A DNA stretch of 64,000 bases from NCBI GenBank assembly GCA_947499635.1, contig CANMPD010000016.1, forward strand, positions 22,933 to 86,932. The letters run 5' to 3'. Below the pieces are notes generated by a model. It was not told where the DNA came from, made no database searches, and was given only the letters and a program-made list of their open reading frames with translations. The DNA comes from an uncultured Paracoccaceae bacterium. GTDB lineage: Bacteria; Pseudomonadota; Alphaproteobacteria; Rhodobacterales; Rhodobacteraceae. Positions 46,902-57,116 of the stretch are shown piece after piece. The position numbers and the translations under genes were made by a program. Numbering within the stretch: position 1 is the first letter of the stretch; the number at the start of each line of letters is the position of its first letter.

Positions 46902-48005
46902 ATGTCGATGAACAGTTTTGGCCATCTCTTCCGTGTGACCACTTGGGGCGAAAGCCATGGACCCGCTTTGGGTGCCACCGTTGATGGCTGTCCACCAAAT
47001 ATCGAGATCACACCCGAGATGTTGCAAGTGTGGCTCGACAAGCGTCGTCCGGGCCAGAACAAAAACACCACCCAGCGTAACGAGCCAGACGCAGTTAAAA
47101 TCCTGTCAGGTGTGTTCGACGGAAAATCAACAGGAACACCCATTCAGCTGATGATCGAAAATACAGATCAACGGTCGCGTGATTATGGAGAGATTGCGCA
47201 AACATTCCGCCCTGGCCATGCTGATATTACTTATTTTCAAAAATATGGAAATCGTGATTATCGCGGTGGTGGACGTTCGTCCGCACGTGAAACCGCCGCG
47301 CGCGTCGCAGCAGGCGGCATTGCGCGCGAAGCCATAAACTCACTTGTACCGAACCTCAAAATTAAAGGGTATATGACCCGGATGGGCGCGATGGAGATCG
47401 ATCGCAGCCGATTTGACTGGGACGTGATTGATCAAAACGACTTTTGGATACCTGATGCCGATGCCGTCCAAGATTGGGAAGACTATCTTCAGGGTTTACG
47501 CAAGGCACATGACTCTGTCGGCGCAATTGTCGAAGTTGTCGCGCAGGGTGTACCTGCTGGGATCGGAGCACCGGTCTATGGTAAGCTCGACACAGACTTA
47601 GCCGCTGCAATGATGTCAATTAACGCAGTCAAAGCCGTAGAGATCGGCGAAGGCATGAATGCTGCTATGCTCAAAGGTTCTGAAAACGCAGACGAGATCT
47701 TTATGGGCAACGACGGTCAACCCGTTTATTCCTCTAACCATGCAGGTGGCATTCTTGGTGGCATCTCCACGGGACAGGATGTTGTGGTTAGATTTGCAGT
47801 CAAACCAACCTCTTCTATCCTCACACCGCGACAGTCTATTCGCAAAGATGGTTCTGCGGCCGAAGTCATTACCAAAGGTCGCCACGATCCCTGTGTAGGT
47901 ATCCGCGCGGTACCAGTGGCCGAGGCCATGATGGCCTGTGTAATCCTCGACCATCTTTTGCTACATCGTGGACAAATTGGTGAAAATCAAGGTCATATCG
48001 GCTGA
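46902..48005 (+). CDS. aroC: Chorismate synthase
   Basis: AroC converts EPSP to chorismate, the branch point of aromatic amino acid and folate synthesis, using reduced FMN. Motifs include [18 protein letters not shown] at the N-terminus, [11 protein letters not shown], and [27 protein letters not shown] is about nine bases before the ATG. The length is 367 residues, normal. It is transcribed away from petABC. Confidence 0.97.
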   Translation: MSMNSFGHLFRVTTWGESHGPALGATVDGCPPNIEITPEMLQVWLDKRRPGQNKNTTQRNEPDAVKILSGVFDGKSTGTPIQLMIENTDQRSRDYGEIAQTFRPGHADITYFQKYGNRDYRGGGRSSARETAARVAAGGIAREAINSLVPNLKIKGYMTRMGAMEIDRSRFDWDVIDQNDFWIPDADAVQDWEDYLQGLRKAHDSVGAIVEVVAQGVPAGIGAPVYGKLDTDLAAAMMSINAVKAVEIGEGMNAAMLKGSENADEIFMGNDGQPVYSSNHAGGILGGISTGQDVVVRFAVKPTSSILTPRQSIRKDGSAAEVITKGRHDPCVGIRAVPVAEAMMACVILDHLLLHRGQIGENQGHIG

Positions 48006-48096
48006 AGTAGCCCTTTGTGGGTATTGGTAAAATAGAATGTATCGATACCCACCGCGACCATTGCCATTCTAAGTCAAAGGCCTCAAGGTCGGGGCC

Positions 48097-49065
48097 ATGG
48101 CAAACTCCCCTGAACAATCTTCCGAAAAAACCCTGTTCGTATCGAACCGTCCCGGCCTTGGTATTCTGTATAAAACAATCGCCATCGGAATGTTTACGGT
48201 TATGTCTGGGATCGTCAAAGAGGTTTCACAAACGATTCCCACAGGCGAAGTTGTTTTCTTTCGCTCCTTTGCAGCTCTTCCTATCATTCTGATTTGGCTT
48301 GTGTTGCGCGGTGAACTTAGCCAAGGCTTAAAAACCAAGAACCTTGATCTACATATGTGGCGCGGTCTTGTCGGTAGCACCGCAATGGGATTTAACTTTG
48401 TAGGTCTCGCTCTCTTAACGCTCCCTGAGGCTACGGCGCTCAGCTATGTCACGCCAATTTTCACCCTGATCTTATCCGCAGTTATATTGGGCGAGCGTAT
48501 TAGGCTTATCCGCATTAGCGCCGTCGGCGTTGGTCTACTCGGCGTTTTGATTATGTTATCGCCGCAACTTAGCAGCACTGAGACTATGCAAGACACTGCT
48601 CTTATCGGCAGTCTATGTATGCTTGCTGCTGCTGCCGCACGAGGGTTTGTACAAATTCACCTGCGTAAAATGGCACAAATCGAGGCCACAGCCGCCATTG
48701 TGTTCTACTTCTCACTCACGGCTTCGATTTTATCACTTCTGACATTGCCCTTCGGCTGGGTTGTCCCACCGCTTCATACGCTCTTTTTATTGGTCAGCAC
48801 GGGCATTATTGGCGGCATTGCTCAAATCTTGGTAACGTCATCCTATCGTTATGCGCCTGCGTCTCTGCTCGCACCTTATGATTATACCTCAATGATTTTC
48901 GCGCTGTTCATCGGATATGTTTGGTTTGATGAATGGCCCACGCTTGTTATTCTTGCCGGTGCTGGGTTGGTTATTTTGGCTAATGTTGTCGTCATATTAC
49001 GCGAGCGACGGCTAGGCCTCTCACGAGGTAAGGCAAAACGTTTATTGGATCCCAAAGGCGGATAA
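48097..49065 (+). CDS. EamA/DMT family transporter
   Basis: This ten-helix membrane protein (322 residues) has two EamA repeats, seen in LPEATALSYVTPIFTLILSAV and the repeat-end APYDYTSMIFALFIGYVWFDE. The family transports small metabolites such as amino acids, nucleotide sugars or guanidine-type compounds, but the substrate is unpredictable. It stands 91 bases downstream of aroC and is followed by a terminator-like hairpin. Confidence 0.88.
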   Translation: MANSPEQSSEKTLFVSNRPGLGILYKTIAIGMFTVMSGIVKEVSQTIPTGEVVFFRSFAALPIILIWLVLRGELSQGLKTKNLDLHMWRGLVGSTAMGFNFVGLALLTLPEATALSYVTPIFTLILSAVILGERIRLIRISAVGVGLLGVLIMLSPQLSSTETMQDTALIGSLCMLAAAAARGFVQIHLRKMAQIEATAAIVFYFSLTASILSLLTLPFGWVVPPLHTLFLLVSTGIIGGIAQILVTSSYRYAPASLLAPYDYTSMIFALFIGYVWFDEWPTLVILAGAGLVILANVVVILRERRLGLSRGKAKRLLDPKGG

Positions 49066-49067
49066 CA

Positions 49068-49096
49068 AAAAGCGCAGGACATAATCCCGCGCTTTT
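49068..49096. terminator. Bidirectional terminator between EamA gene and ilvE
   Basis: AAAAGCGC and GCGCTTTT form an eight-base-pair stem, extended by GGA/TCC inside. The A and T runs are placed so that either convergent transcript could end here. Confidence 0.75.
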
Positions 49097-49119
49097 CCTA
49101 ACCCATCTTACAACCGGCC

Positions 49120-49986
49120 TTAACTGCGGACCAGTTCTTCATAAGCAGCGGCGATATCACGTGTCATTTCGCCCACTTCAAACTTGTAAGAGCCAATTTC
49201 GCCAACCGGTGTTACTTCAGCTGCCGTACCGGTAAGCCAGCATTGCTCAAAATCAGCCATCTCTTCCGGTAAAATACGGCGCTCATGTACCGTAATGCCA
49301 CGCTCTTTCAGCATCGCAATAACGGTTTGACGGGTAATCCCATTCAAGAAGCAATCTGCCAACGGCGTATGAACTTCACCGTCTTTCACAAAAAAGATGT
49401 TCGCACCCGTCGCCTCAGCGACATATCCGCGATAATCCATAAACAAAGCATCTGAACAGCCCTTAGCTTCGGCTTTATGTTTAGAGATCGTGCAGATCAT
49501 ATACAGACCCGCGGCCTTAGCATGGACGGGAATCGTTTCGGGCGATGGGCGTTTATATTCCGCAATATCCAGCTTGGCGCCTTGCATTTTAGCATCACCA
49601 TAATAGGCACCCCAGCCCCAGACCGCGATAGCCATACGCACAGGATTCTTAGCCGAAGCCACCCCCATATCTTCACCGGATCCACGCCAAACAACAGCGC
49701 GTACATAAGCATCTTGTAAACCAGACGCTTTTAAGGTCTCTTCTTTTGCAGCCTCGATTTCATCAACACTGTACGGCATCGGCATATCTAGCGCTTCGGC
49801 TGATGCGATCAAACGCTCCGAATGCGCGCGACTTTTGAAGATTTTGCCATTATATGCGCGCTCGCCTTCGAACACCGAAGATGCATAATGCATGGCATGT
49901 GTCAGCACATGCACCTGTGCGTCTCGCCAATCGACCAGCTTACCATCCATCCAGATCTGACCGTCACGATCGTCATATGCCGCCAT
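49120..49986 (-). CDS. ilvE: Branched-chain amino acid aminotransferase
   Basis: IlvE carries out the last step of Leu, Ile and Val synthesis with PLP. The 288-residue protein has HAMHYASSVFEGERAYN at the N-terminus, the fold-type IV pattern GYVAEATGANIFFV and ITRQTVIAML. AAGGAGAG precedes the ATG by six bases. It lies divergent from petP across a 159-bp gap. In Rhodobacter ilvE-like genes are commonly next to petPR. Confidence 0.95.
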   Translation of the reverse strand: MAAYDDRDGQIWMDGKLVDWRDAQVHVLTHAMHYASSVFEGERAYNGKIFKSRAHSERLIASAEALDMPMPYSVDEIEAAKEETLKASGLQDAYVRAVVWRGSGEDMGVASAKNPVRMAIAVWGWGAYYGDAKMQGAKLDIAEYKRPSPETIPVHAKAAGLYMICTISKHKAEAKGCSDALFMDYRGYVAEATGANIFFVKDGEVHTPLADCFLNGITRQTVIAMLKERGITVHERRILPEEMADFEQCWLTGTAAEVTPVGEIGSYKFEVGEMTRDIAAAYEELVRS

Positions 49987-50145
49987 AATATGCTCTCCTT
50001 AGGTGCGCTCATTCCTAAATATTGCGTTGAACATCCTGAAATGAGTTATAAAATTTCCTTAAAGTCGTGACTCGATACATCTTGGGTCTTGGAATGTCAA
50101 TAACACTGACGTAAAGTGATCTTCGAAATCAAGGGAGAGGTCACC

Positions 50146-50649
50146 ATGTCAGATGGGCACTCAGGTCCCGCGGGCCTGTTGTTTTTAACGGACGAGCAAC
50201 TGCGTCAAGGGATCGAGGCAATGTTCTTTGCCTATCGCGGCTTTACTGCAGATCCGGACCGAATATTGCAAGAAATGGAATATGGACGAGCCCATCATCG
50301 CGCCATCCATTTCATCAACCGTGCGCCGGGCACCACTGTGAATAACTTGCTGAACCTACTTGGCGTTACCAAACAATCCCTAAACCGCGTATTACGAACC
50401 CTTGTCGAAGACGGTTTGGTTGAAAGTCGCGTCGGAACAATAGATAAACGAGAGAGAAACTTGTTTCTTACCGAAAAAGGTCAGGAACTTGAGAGCCGTC
50501 TATCGGATGCCCAGCGCTCCAGAATGCGCGGTGCCTGTAAAACTGCAGGACCCGAAGCTGTTTTGGGATTTAAAAAGGTTTTGGAGGCAATGATGGACCC
50601 AGACATGCGGCGCGCTTATCAAAAATTGCTCCGCGAATCGCATTCATAG
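50146..50649 (+). CDS. petP: MarR family regulator, PetP-like
   Basis: This winged-helix regulator (167 residues) has the MarR DNA-binding region PGTTVNNLLNLLGVTKQSLNRVLRTLVEDGLV and a wing TIDKRERNLFLTEKG. The order of a MarR protein directly upstream of an OmpR-type regulator matches R. capsulatus petP-petR, which are required for bc1 complex formation. That assignment rests on gene order and resemblance. The frame opens at 50116; ATG 50146 has GGGAGAGG just upstream. It ends nine bases before petR. Confidence 0.8.
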   Translation: MSDGHSGPAGLLFLTDEQLRQGIEAMFFAYRGFTADPDRILQEMEYGRAHHRAIHFINRAPGTTVNNLLNLLGVTKQSLNRVLRTLVEDGLVESRVGTIDKRERNLFLTEKGQELESRLSDAQRSRMRGACKTAGPEAVLGFKKVLEAMMDPDMRRAYQKLLRESHS

Positions 50650-50658
50650 GATCAACAC

Positions 50659-51372
50659 ATGACATCCTGTTCTCTACAAAGCTCTCCCCATCTCTTGATC
50701 GTAGATGATGACGAACGTATTCGTGAATTGATCAAGAAATTCCTCGCACGGGCCGGCTTCTTGGTCACGAGTGCTCGCGATGCTGCCCATGCTCGGCGCG
50801 TGCTGTCAGGTCTCGAATTCGATCTCATTGTTCTCGACATTATGATGCCGGGTGAAGATGGTGTTTCGTTAACTGCAGACCTGCGTAAAACGATCACAAC
50901 TCCAATCCTGCTACTCACGGCACGTGGCGAAACTGAAGATCGAATCCAAGGGCTTGAAGCAGGGGCTGACGATTACCTCGCCAAGCCTTTTGAACCCAAA
51001 GAACTGCTGTTGAGGATCAACGCGATTTTACGCCGGATGCCAGATACCAAGGCCGAAGATATCGCACCTAAGTTTTTACAATTGGGTGGCATTCGATACG
51101 ATATGGAACGTAACGAAATGTGGCATGGTGACGAACTGATCCGTCTCACCTCTACCGAGAGCCAATTGATGCGCATTTTTTCGGTTCAACTCAACGAGCC
51201 GATCAGCCGCAATAAATTGGTTGAAGATCTTGGTCGTGACCGCGGACAGGCACAAGAACGGGCGGTCGATGTGCAAATAACGCGTTTGCGACGTAAAATC
51301 GAACCAAATCCGAAACAACCTCAATACCTGCAAACTGTACGCGGGGCGGGTTATATGCTCACCCCAGACTAG
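50659..51372 (+). CDS. petR: OmpR-type response regulator, PetR/CenR-like
   Basis: This two-domain response regulator (237 residues) has a receiver (LLIVDDDERIREL; phospho-Asp in IVLDIMMPGEDG; Lys in LAKPFEPKEL) and an OmpR/PhoB winged helix (LVEDLGRDRGQAQERAVDVQITRLRRKI). No histidine kinase is adjacent. It follows the MarR gene as in petPR, where PetR supports bc1 synthesis; later work on relatives named CenR links this regulator to envelope control. Here petABC is about 4 kb away, across aroC, the EamA gene and ilvE. Confidence 0.83.
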   Translation: MTSCSLQSSPHLLIVDDDERIRELIKKFLARAGFLVTSARDAAHARRVLSGLEFDLIVLDIMMPGEDGVSLTADLRKTITTPILLLTARGETEDRIQGLEAGADDYLAKPFEPKELLLRINAILRRMPDTKAEDIAPKFLQLGGIRYDMERNEMWHGDELIRLTSTESQLMRIFSVQLNEPISRNKLVEDLGRDRGQAQERAVDVQITRLRRKIEPNPKQPQYLQTVRGAGYMLTPD

Positions 51373-51440
51373 TTATATCTTGGTGGTCCTGGGAATAATA
51401 ATTCTTAACTATTACTGGTAATTCACAACAGGATCACCTG

Positions 51441-52367
51441 ATGACAACTGCTGTTTTAACTCATGGTGATTGTTTGGCGCATGAAACGCCCGATGGGCAC
51501 CCAGAGTGCCCAGCCCGCCTGCAACATGTTTTGCGTGCGCTCCACGAGTTAGACACTAAGAATATCAATGCTCCCTTGGCCGCAGAAGATGATATTCTGC
51601 GTATTCACCCCAGAGACTATCTGAGTACATTGCGCGATGAACGGCCAGAAACTGGCCTCATCCAGATCGACGGCGACACGTTCCTTAGTCCACGCTCTCT
51701 AGACGCGGCTTTTCGTGCTGCAGGTGCCGTAATTCGTGCGGTCGATATGGTCCTCTCAGACACGGTACAAAATGCATTTTGCGCCACGCGCCCACCTGGG
51801 CATCATGCAGAAACGGACACGGCTATGGGATTTTGTCTATTCAGCAACGCCGCATTAGCCGCGAAACACGCGCTCGATTACCATCAATTGTCCCGCGTCG
51901 CAGTCGTTGATTTCGACGTACATCATGGAAACGGCACCCAAGACATCCTTTGGGACGAGCCGCGTGCCTTGTTGATTACCTCGCAACAAATGCCGCTCTG
52001 GCCCGGATCTGGTGCTGCGCATGAGGACGGCATGTCTAGCAACATCCTCAATCTACCGCTGCCTCCTGAGAGTGGTAGCAAGGAAATGCGCGATACTTAT
52101 CTAAACCAAGCCTTTCCGCGCTTACGCGATTTCCAACCAGAATTAATCATTCTATCTGCAGGCTTTGACGCACATAAAGACGACCCTCTCGCCCAATTAA
52201 ACTGGACCACGCAAGATTTTGCATGGTTAACCCGTGAGATTTGCAATATCGCAGATAAAACATGTGAAGGGCGTATCGTCTCGACTTTAGAAGGCGGATA
52301 TGATCTGAACGCGTTAGCAACATCCGCGAAAGCGCATGTAGAGGAATTAATAAAGGCTGCAAAATGA
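51441..52367 (+). CDS. Histone deacetylase-like amidohydrolase
   Basis: This 308-residue zinc hydrolase of the HDAC/AcuC superfamily has THGDCLAHETPDGHPECPARL near the start, the RPPGHHAE motif (active-site His pair), and DFDVHHGNGTQDIL (zinc ligands), with GFDAHKDDPLA near the end. Bacterial members deacetylate acetylpolyamines or proteins; the substrate is not evident. Its stop overlaps the xseB start by four bases (ATGA), so it is part of the operon leading to dxs. Confidence 0.88.
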   Translation: MTTAVLTHGDCLAHETPDGHPECPARLQHVLRALHELDTKNINAPLAAEDDILRIHPRDYLSTLRDERPETGLIQIDGDTFLSPRSLDAAFRAAGAVIRAVDMVLSDTVQNAFCATRPPGHHAETDTAMGFCLFSNAALAAKHALDYHQLSRVAVVDFDVHHGNGTQDILWDEPRALLITSQQMPLWPGSGAAHEDGMSSNILNLPLPPESGSKEMRDTYLNQAFPRLRDFQPELIILSAGFDAHKDDPLAQLNWTTQDFAWLTREICNIADKTCEGRIVSTLEGGYDLNALATSAKAHVEELIKAAK

Positions 52368-52621
52368 CCAGTGACCCGACCGCACAAACGCCCGTAGAAA
52401 ACATGAGTTTTGAACAAGCCATGCGCGAGTTGGAAACGGTTGTGGATCAGCTAGAGCGCGGCGACGTGGCATTAGACAAATCCATCGATCTGTACGATCG
52501 CGGGGCCAAGTTAAAAAAACGCTGCGAAGACGAACTCAAGCGTGCGGAAGAAAAAGTCGCAGCAATCACGCTGGACGCGGCGGGCACCCCGACGGGCACC
52601 CAATCGCTCGACGCAGGCTAA
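52364..52621 (+). CDS. xseB: Exodeoxyribonuclease VII small subunit
   Basis: XseB (85 residues) binds XseA to form ExoVII. The family core MSFEQAMRELETVVDQLERGDVALDKSI and the following LYDRGAKLKKRCEDELKRAEEKV helix are clear. The start overlaps the preceding stop and the stop lies six bases before ispA. The xseB-ispA-dxs order is widely conserved in proteobacteria. xseA is not in this window. Confidence 0.94.
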   Translation: MTSDPTAQTPVENMSFEQAMRELETVVDQLERGDVALDKSIDLYDRGAKLKKRCEDELKRAEEKVAAITLDAAGTPTGTQSLDAG

Positions 52622-52627
52622 TCTGAT

Positions 52628-53491
52628 ATGACAGCGCAATTTCAAGCGGTGCTAAACACAGCACAGCGCGATATTTCTGCACGCTTTCACACATTGATTG
52701 CCCCTGACTCCACCTTAGGTGAACCTATGCTGCATGCAGTATTAGGCGGCAAAATGTTACGTGGCTTCCTCGTGAGTGAAAGCGCCCGTCTTCATAATGT
52801 GGCGCCAGACGTTGCGCGCGATGCTGCCGTGGCTATCGAATGCGTTCACGCATACTCACTCGTGCATGATGATCTGCCCTGTATGGACGATGATGATTTA
52901 CGGCGCGGACTGCCCACCATTCATAAAAAATGGGATGAAGCCACAGCAGTTTTGACTGGTGACGCCCTACAAACCCTCGCGTTTGAGTTGCTGACGCAAG
53001 ACAAATTCGGCCCGCATGCATTAAAACTGCTCCGGCATTTGGCACAGGCATCAGGGCGCGAGGGAATGGTCAAAGGCCAAATGTTAGATATCGCAGCAGA
53101 AAGCGCGCTGTCTCCACTGTCATTAGATGAAATAACTCAGCTTCAAGATCGCAAAACTGGGTGTCTAATAAATTGGTCAGCGACAGCCGGTGCTATTATA
53201 GCGGGCGATAGCCCACAGGCTTTGCACGAATATGCCAGCGCACTGGGTCTCGCCTTTCAGATCACGGATGATATCCTTGATGAAGAAGGTGAAATAGAGA
53301 AAGTCGGCAAAGCACTACGCAAAGATGCCAAAGCTGGAAAAGCCACCTTTGTTTCACTGCTCGGGATGGATGCGGCCAAAGCACGTGCGGCACAATTGGT
53401 GCAATCCGCGTGCGACGCGCTAAATACATACGGATCAGAGGCAGAAAGCTTGAAGCAAGCCGCCCGTTTCGTTATTTCGCGCGACAATTAA
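52628..53491 (+). CDS. ispA: Farnesyl/geranyl diphosphate synthase
   Basis: This trans-prenyl transferase (287 residues) chains IPP onto DMAPP. The first aspartate-rich motif is DDLPCMDDDDLRRG and the second is QITDDILDEEG; the insertion in the first motif is the type-II FPP synthase pattern. The GKMLRGFLV segment near the N-terminus binds diphosphate. It supplies precursors for quinones and carotenoids, next to dxs. Confidence 0.95.
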   Translation: MTAQFQAVLNTAQRDISARFHTLIAPDSTLGEPMLHAVLGGKMLRGFLVSESARLHNVAPDVARDAAVAIECVHAYSLVHDDLPCMDDDDLRRGLPTIHKKWDEATAVLTGDALQTLAFELLTQDKFGPHALKLLRHLAQASGREGMVKGQMLDIAAESALSPLSLDEITQLQDRKTGCLINWSATAGAIIAGDSPQALHEYASALGLAFQITDDILDEEGEIEKVGKALRKDAKAGKATFVSLLGMDAAKARAAQLVQSACDALNTYGSEAESLKQAARFVISRDN

Positions 53492-53515
53492 GGACTCGTA
53501 GGAGGAGCCCGCATT

Positions 53516-55435
53516 ATGTCAGCCCCACAGTCAGATCGACCCCATACACCGCTTCTGGATCTCATCTCCAGCCCAGCGGACCTCAAACGTCTCTCTGATA
53601 GCCAGTTGGCTCAGGTTGCACATGAATTACGCCAGGAAACCATCGCAGCTGTCTCCCAAACCGGAGGACATCTGGGCGCGGGTCTAGGCGTGGTGGAGTT
53701 AACAGTTGCCTTGCATGCGGTGTTTGACACGCCTAAAGACAAACTCATCTGGGATGTCTCTCACCAATCTTATCCACATAAAATACTGACAGGCCGTCGT
53801 GATCGAATTCGAACATTGCGGATGAAAGATGGCCTATCCGGCTTCACAAAACGATCGGAAAGCATCTACGATCCTTTTGGGGCTGCGCATAGCTCCACGT
53901 CAATTTCTGCCGCCCTAGGGTTTTCTGTCGCGCGTGATTTAGGCGGTGATCTTGCCGAAGGACTGGGTGATGCCATTGCTGTTATCGGTGACGGCTCAAT
54001 GTCAGCAGGCATGGCTTACGAGGCGATGAACAACGCTGGCCACCTTGGCAAACGCCTTTTTGTTATCCTCAACGACAACGAGATGTCCATTGCACCACCA
54101 GTCGGCGCGATGTCATCCTACCTCAGCCGTCTTTATGCTGAACAACCGTTTCAAGAATTAAAGTCTGCGGCAAAAGGCGCAGTCTCCCTTCTTCCCGAAC
54201 CATTTAGGGAAGGTGCGAAACGGGCAAAAGATATGCTCAAAGGAATGGCCGTCGGCGGTACGCTCTTTGAATCCCTCGGGTTTTCATATCTAGGTCCGAT
54301 CAACGGACACGACATGGATCAGCTGCTTCCCGTATTACGTACAGTGCATGATCGCGCAACCGGTCCAGTATTGATCCACGTCCTAACGAAAAAGGGAAAA
54401 GGATACGCACCAGCCGAAAATGCACGCGACAAAGGGCATGCCACAGCAAAATTCGACGTTCTAACGGGTAAACAGAAAAAAGCCCCCTCAAACGCGCCTA
54501 GCTATACATCGGTATTTGGAAACACTTTGGTCGATCTCGCGGCCAAAGATAGCAAAATTTGCGCTGTGACCGCTGCGATGCCTGATGGTACAGGGTTGAA
54601 CTTGATGGCTGAACGCTACCCTTCCCGCTGTTTTGACGTTGGAATTGCAGAACAACATGGCGTTACATTCGCCGCAGCCCTTGCAGCAGGCGGAATGAAG
54701 CCCTTCTGTGCAATGTACTCCACATTCCTCCAGCGAGGATATGATCAAGTCGTACATGACGTGGCGATACAACGGTTACCAGTACGATTTGCGATTGACC
54801 GCGCCGGCCTGGTTGGAGCTGACGGTGCTACCCACGCAGGTAGTTTTGATATCGCATTTATGGCCAACCTCCCTCATATGGTCGTCATGGCTGCCGCAGA
54901 CGAAGCCGAGCTTGTACACATGACAGCAACGGCAGCCGCTTATGATGACGGCCCCATCGCCTTTCGCTATCCTCGTGGAGAGGGAGAAGGTATCGAAATG
55001 CCCGAAAGCCCCGAGGTTTTGGAAATCGGCAAAGGTCGGATTATTCAAAAAGGCAGTCGTGTCGCATTTCTATCTTTTGGCACCCGTCTTGGAGAGGTCA
55101 AGAAAGCCTCTGAATCTCTGGCAAGCCAAGGAATATCTCCAACAATCGCAGACGCACGGTTCGCCAAACCTTTAGACCAAGATATGATCCTTGATCTGGC
55201 ACGCAATCATGATGCTTTAATCTGTATTGAAGAAGGTGCCGTAGGAGGTTTTGGCTCCCATGTATCTCAGCTTCTGGCAGAGGCTGGCATATTCGACAGC
55301 GGCTTAAAGTTCCGCAGCATGGTTTTCCCTGATGTTTTCATCGATCAGGACAGTCCAAAAGATATGTACAGTGTTGCTGCAATGAACGCCTCTGATATTG
55401 AAACTAAGGCGCTTGATACTCTCGGCATCAGCTAG
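53516..55435 (+). CDS. dxs: 1-deoxy-D-xylulose-5-phosphate synthase
   Basis: Dxs (639 residues) joins pyruvate and glyceraldehyde 3-phosphate with ThDP in the first MEP-pathway step. Visible are [18 protein letters not shown], the ThDP motif [35 protein letters not shown] (catalytic Glu) and the C-terminal transketolase-like domain. AGGAGG precedes the ATG by about nine bases. A strong terminator follows. DXP also feeds PdxJ and the thiamine pathway. Confidence 0.97.
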   Translation: MSAPQSDRPHTPLLDLISSPADLKRLSDSQLAQVAHELRQETIAAVSQTGGHLGAGLGVVELTVALHAVFDTPKDKLIWDVSHQSYPHKILTGRRDRIRTLRMKDGLSGFTKRSESIYDPFGAAHSSTSISAALGFSVARDLGGDLAEGLGDAIAVIGDGSMSAGMAYEAMNNAGHLGKRLFVILNDNEMSIAPPVGAMSSYLSRLYAEQPFQELKSAAKGAVSLLPEPFREGAKRAKDMLKGMAVGGTLFESLGFSYLGPINGHDMDQLLPVLRTVHDRATGPVLIHVLTKKGKGYAPAENARDKGHATAKFDVLTGKQKKAPSNAPSYTSVFGNTLVDLAAKDSKICAVTAAMPDGTGLNLMAERYPSRCFDVGIAEQHGVTFAAALAAGGMKPFCAMYSTFLQRGYDQVVHDVAIQRLPVRFAIDRAGLVGADGATHAGSFDIAFMANLPHMVVMAAADEAELVHMTATAAAYDDGPIAFRYPRGEGEGIEMPESPEVLEIGKGRIIQKGSRVAFLSFGTRLGEVKKASESLASQGISPTIADARFAKPLDQDMILDLARNHDALICIEEGAVGGFGSHVSQLLAEAGIFDSGLKFRSMVFPDVFIDQDSPKDMYSVAAMNASDIETKALDTLGIS

Positions 55436-55455
55436 TTCTTAAATACCTTAGGTAA

Positions 55456-55486
55456 ATCGGCCTCTGTTATTATGACAGAGGCCGAT
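55456..55486. terminator. Bidirectional terminator between dxs and fliP
   Basis: A perfect 12-base-pair stem (ATCGGCCTCTGT with ACAGAGGCCGAT) has a seven-base loop and is followed by CTATTT on the plus strand. It lies between the convergent dxs and fliP stops. Confidence 0.85.
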
Positions 55487-55490
55487 CTAT

Positions 55491-56234
55491 TTACGGGTAA
55501 TAACTGCGCACCAAAGAAGTCGCGATCAAACTCCACCCATCTGCAACCACGAAAAATGCCAACTTGAACGGCAATGATACCAGTGCAGGTGGAACCATCA
55601 TCATCCCCATCGACATCAATACAGCCGCAGTCACAAGATCAATGATCAAGAAAGGTAAAAAGACCAGAAACCCGACCTCAAACGCTCGCGCAATTTCCGA
55701 CAGCATAAAACTTGGGATCAACACTGAGAGTGGTGATTCTGCCGTAGGATCAATTCCTTGAGTATCTTGTCGCAAATCCGCAATGGCATAGAATGTATCT
55801 GGATCAAGACGATGAGCCATAAAGACGCGAAAAGGTTCGATCGCGGCCATCATCGCCGGTTCCAATTCCATTTGTTCATCAATGAGTGGCCCAATTCCGG
55901 TGTCCCATGCTTCCATAAAAACCGGTTCCATAATGAAATAGGTCAAAAAGATAGCAAGGCTGACCATCATCATATTCGGCGGTGCCGACTGCAGGCCCAT
56001 TCCTTGACGCATAATGGATAAAACCGTGACCAAAAACGGAAAGCAGGTAATCATGATCAACAATCCTGGCGCAAGGCTCAGGACTGTTATCAATAGAACC
56101 ATTTGAATAGTTCTGGCAGAGATTGATCCACCATCCGACAGATCTACGCTCAGTTCTTGAGCTAATGCTGCCTGAGGCTGTACCAATAAGACAAAGCTTA
56201 CCAATACGCCTAAGGCAAATAATCGTCTGATCAT
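55491..56234 (-). CDS. fliP: Flagellar export-gate protein FliP
   Basis: FliP forms the core of the flagellar type III export gate. This 247-residue protein has a cleavable signal-like N-terminus (MIRRLFALGVLVSFVLL ... AALA), then four membrane helices. The FliP signature is clear: LIMITCFPFLVTVLSIMRQGMG-type sequence, and PFLIIDLVTAAVLMSMGMMMVPP near the end. Its start overlaps the stop of fliN by four bases. Confidence 0.95.
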   Translation of the reverse strand: MIRRLFALGVLVSFVLLVQPQAALAQELSVDLSDGGSISARTIQMVLLITVLSLAPGLLIMITCFPFLVTVLSIMRQGMGLQSAPPNMMMVSLAIFLTYFIMEPVFMEAWDTGIGPLIDEQMELEPAMMAAIEPFRVFMAHRLDPDTFYAIADLRQDTQGIDPTAESPLSVLIPSFMLSEIARAFEVGFLVFLPFLIIDLVTAAVLMSMGMMMVPPALVSLPFKLAFFVVADGWSLIATSLVRSYYP

Positions 56235-56527
56235 CCGAGCCCACTTTGCAAATCTGCGATTTCAGTCAATCGAACCGCAAGCTGCCCTGCTTGATCGCCT
56301 TCCATTTCCTCAAGCTGACCACGAGCGACAAGGCGATCACCAACGTAAAGATCAACCGGATCCTCGACACGTTTATCCAGGGTAAGAATAGCATTTTCGC
56401 CTAAATTCACCAGTTCTCGGATCAATGGGCGTGCTTTACCAACAGATACGACCACCTCGACCGGCACCGAGACAAATGGATTCCCTGCATCAGTGGCTTT
56501 CATGTTCAGATCACCTGAATCATCCAT
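56231..56527 (-). CDS. fliN: Flagellar motor switch protein FliN
   Basis: This 98-residue C-ring protein has the SpoA/FliN core: VPVEVVVSVGKARPLIRELVNLGENAILTLDK and the following DLYVGDRLVARGQLEEM. It lacks the long N-terminal extension found in some FliN proteins. Its start overlaps fliH by eight bases and its stop overlaps fliP by four, in a tight minus-strand operon. Confidence 0.93.
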   Translation of the reverse strand: MDDSGDLNMKATDAGNPFVSVPVEVVVSVGKARPLIRELVNLGENAILTLDKRVEDPVDLYVGDRLVARGQLEEMEGDQAGQLAVRLTEIADLQSGLG

Positions 56528-57116
56528 ATTGGTTGTCCTCTTTGAATTGTTCTGAGAATGCTTCGACCGAATCGCGAATGCTATCGATCAGGGCACCGCT
56601 ATTGAGTTCCCTTTCACTACGACCAACACGCAATTGCGCTTGACCCTCTGCAAAGGAAGCATCTTCGCGCACATGCACTTCGACAGGAAAATCATCTCCA
56701 ATCAGCGCGCGTAAAGAAGCTGCCTCGCCACCACCGACAACGACATTCATCGGTTCGTTCATTTGATCTTTGGCCATATCAGTAAGATGATCGACGATAT
56801 GGTGTCCAAATGTCGCAGCCATGGTATCAGGCAAGATCACACTGGTTAGAACCTTGAACATCGGATCTAAATTTTCGATCAGCTGCGTTTGCGCTTCGTG
56901 ATACGTAAAATTCAAATCTTCAAGCGAGCTGGCAAGCATCGTAGAGATGCGCGACGTTTCTTTATCTTTTGCGTCAACAGCATCATCCCAACCTGCACTA
57001 TATCCTTTCTCAAAGGATTCAAGCTTAGCTTCTTCGACGATTTCTTCCGAAAAAGTCTCAATTGGCTCAACAGGTGTGACCATGCCGAAATCTTCAAGAA
57101 GATGGGCAATTGTCAT
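56520..57116 (-). CDS. fliH: FliH-like flagellar export regulator
   Basis: This 198-residue protein begins MTIAHLLEDFG and has an acidic, helical N-terminal half with a GYSAGWDDAVDAK segment, matching the FliH family that tethers the FliI ATPase to the C-ring. The C-terminal part shows VEVHVREDASFAEGQAQL, as in FliH/YscL domains. Similarity to E. coli FliH is weak, so the assignment leans on position between fliF and fliN. The ATG at 57116 overlaps the fliF TGA (TGATG); the longer open frame from 57149 is less likely. Confidence 0.75.
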   Translation of the reverse strand: MTIAHLLEDFGMVTPVEPIETFSEEIVEEAKLESFEKGYSAGWDDAVDAKDKETSRISTMLASSLEDLNFTYHEAQTQLIENLDPMFKVLTSVILPDTMAATFGHHIVDHLTDMAKDQMNEPMNVVVGGGEAASLRALIGDDFPVEVHVREDASFAEGQAQLRVGRSERELNSGALIDSIRDSVEAFSEQFKEDNQYG

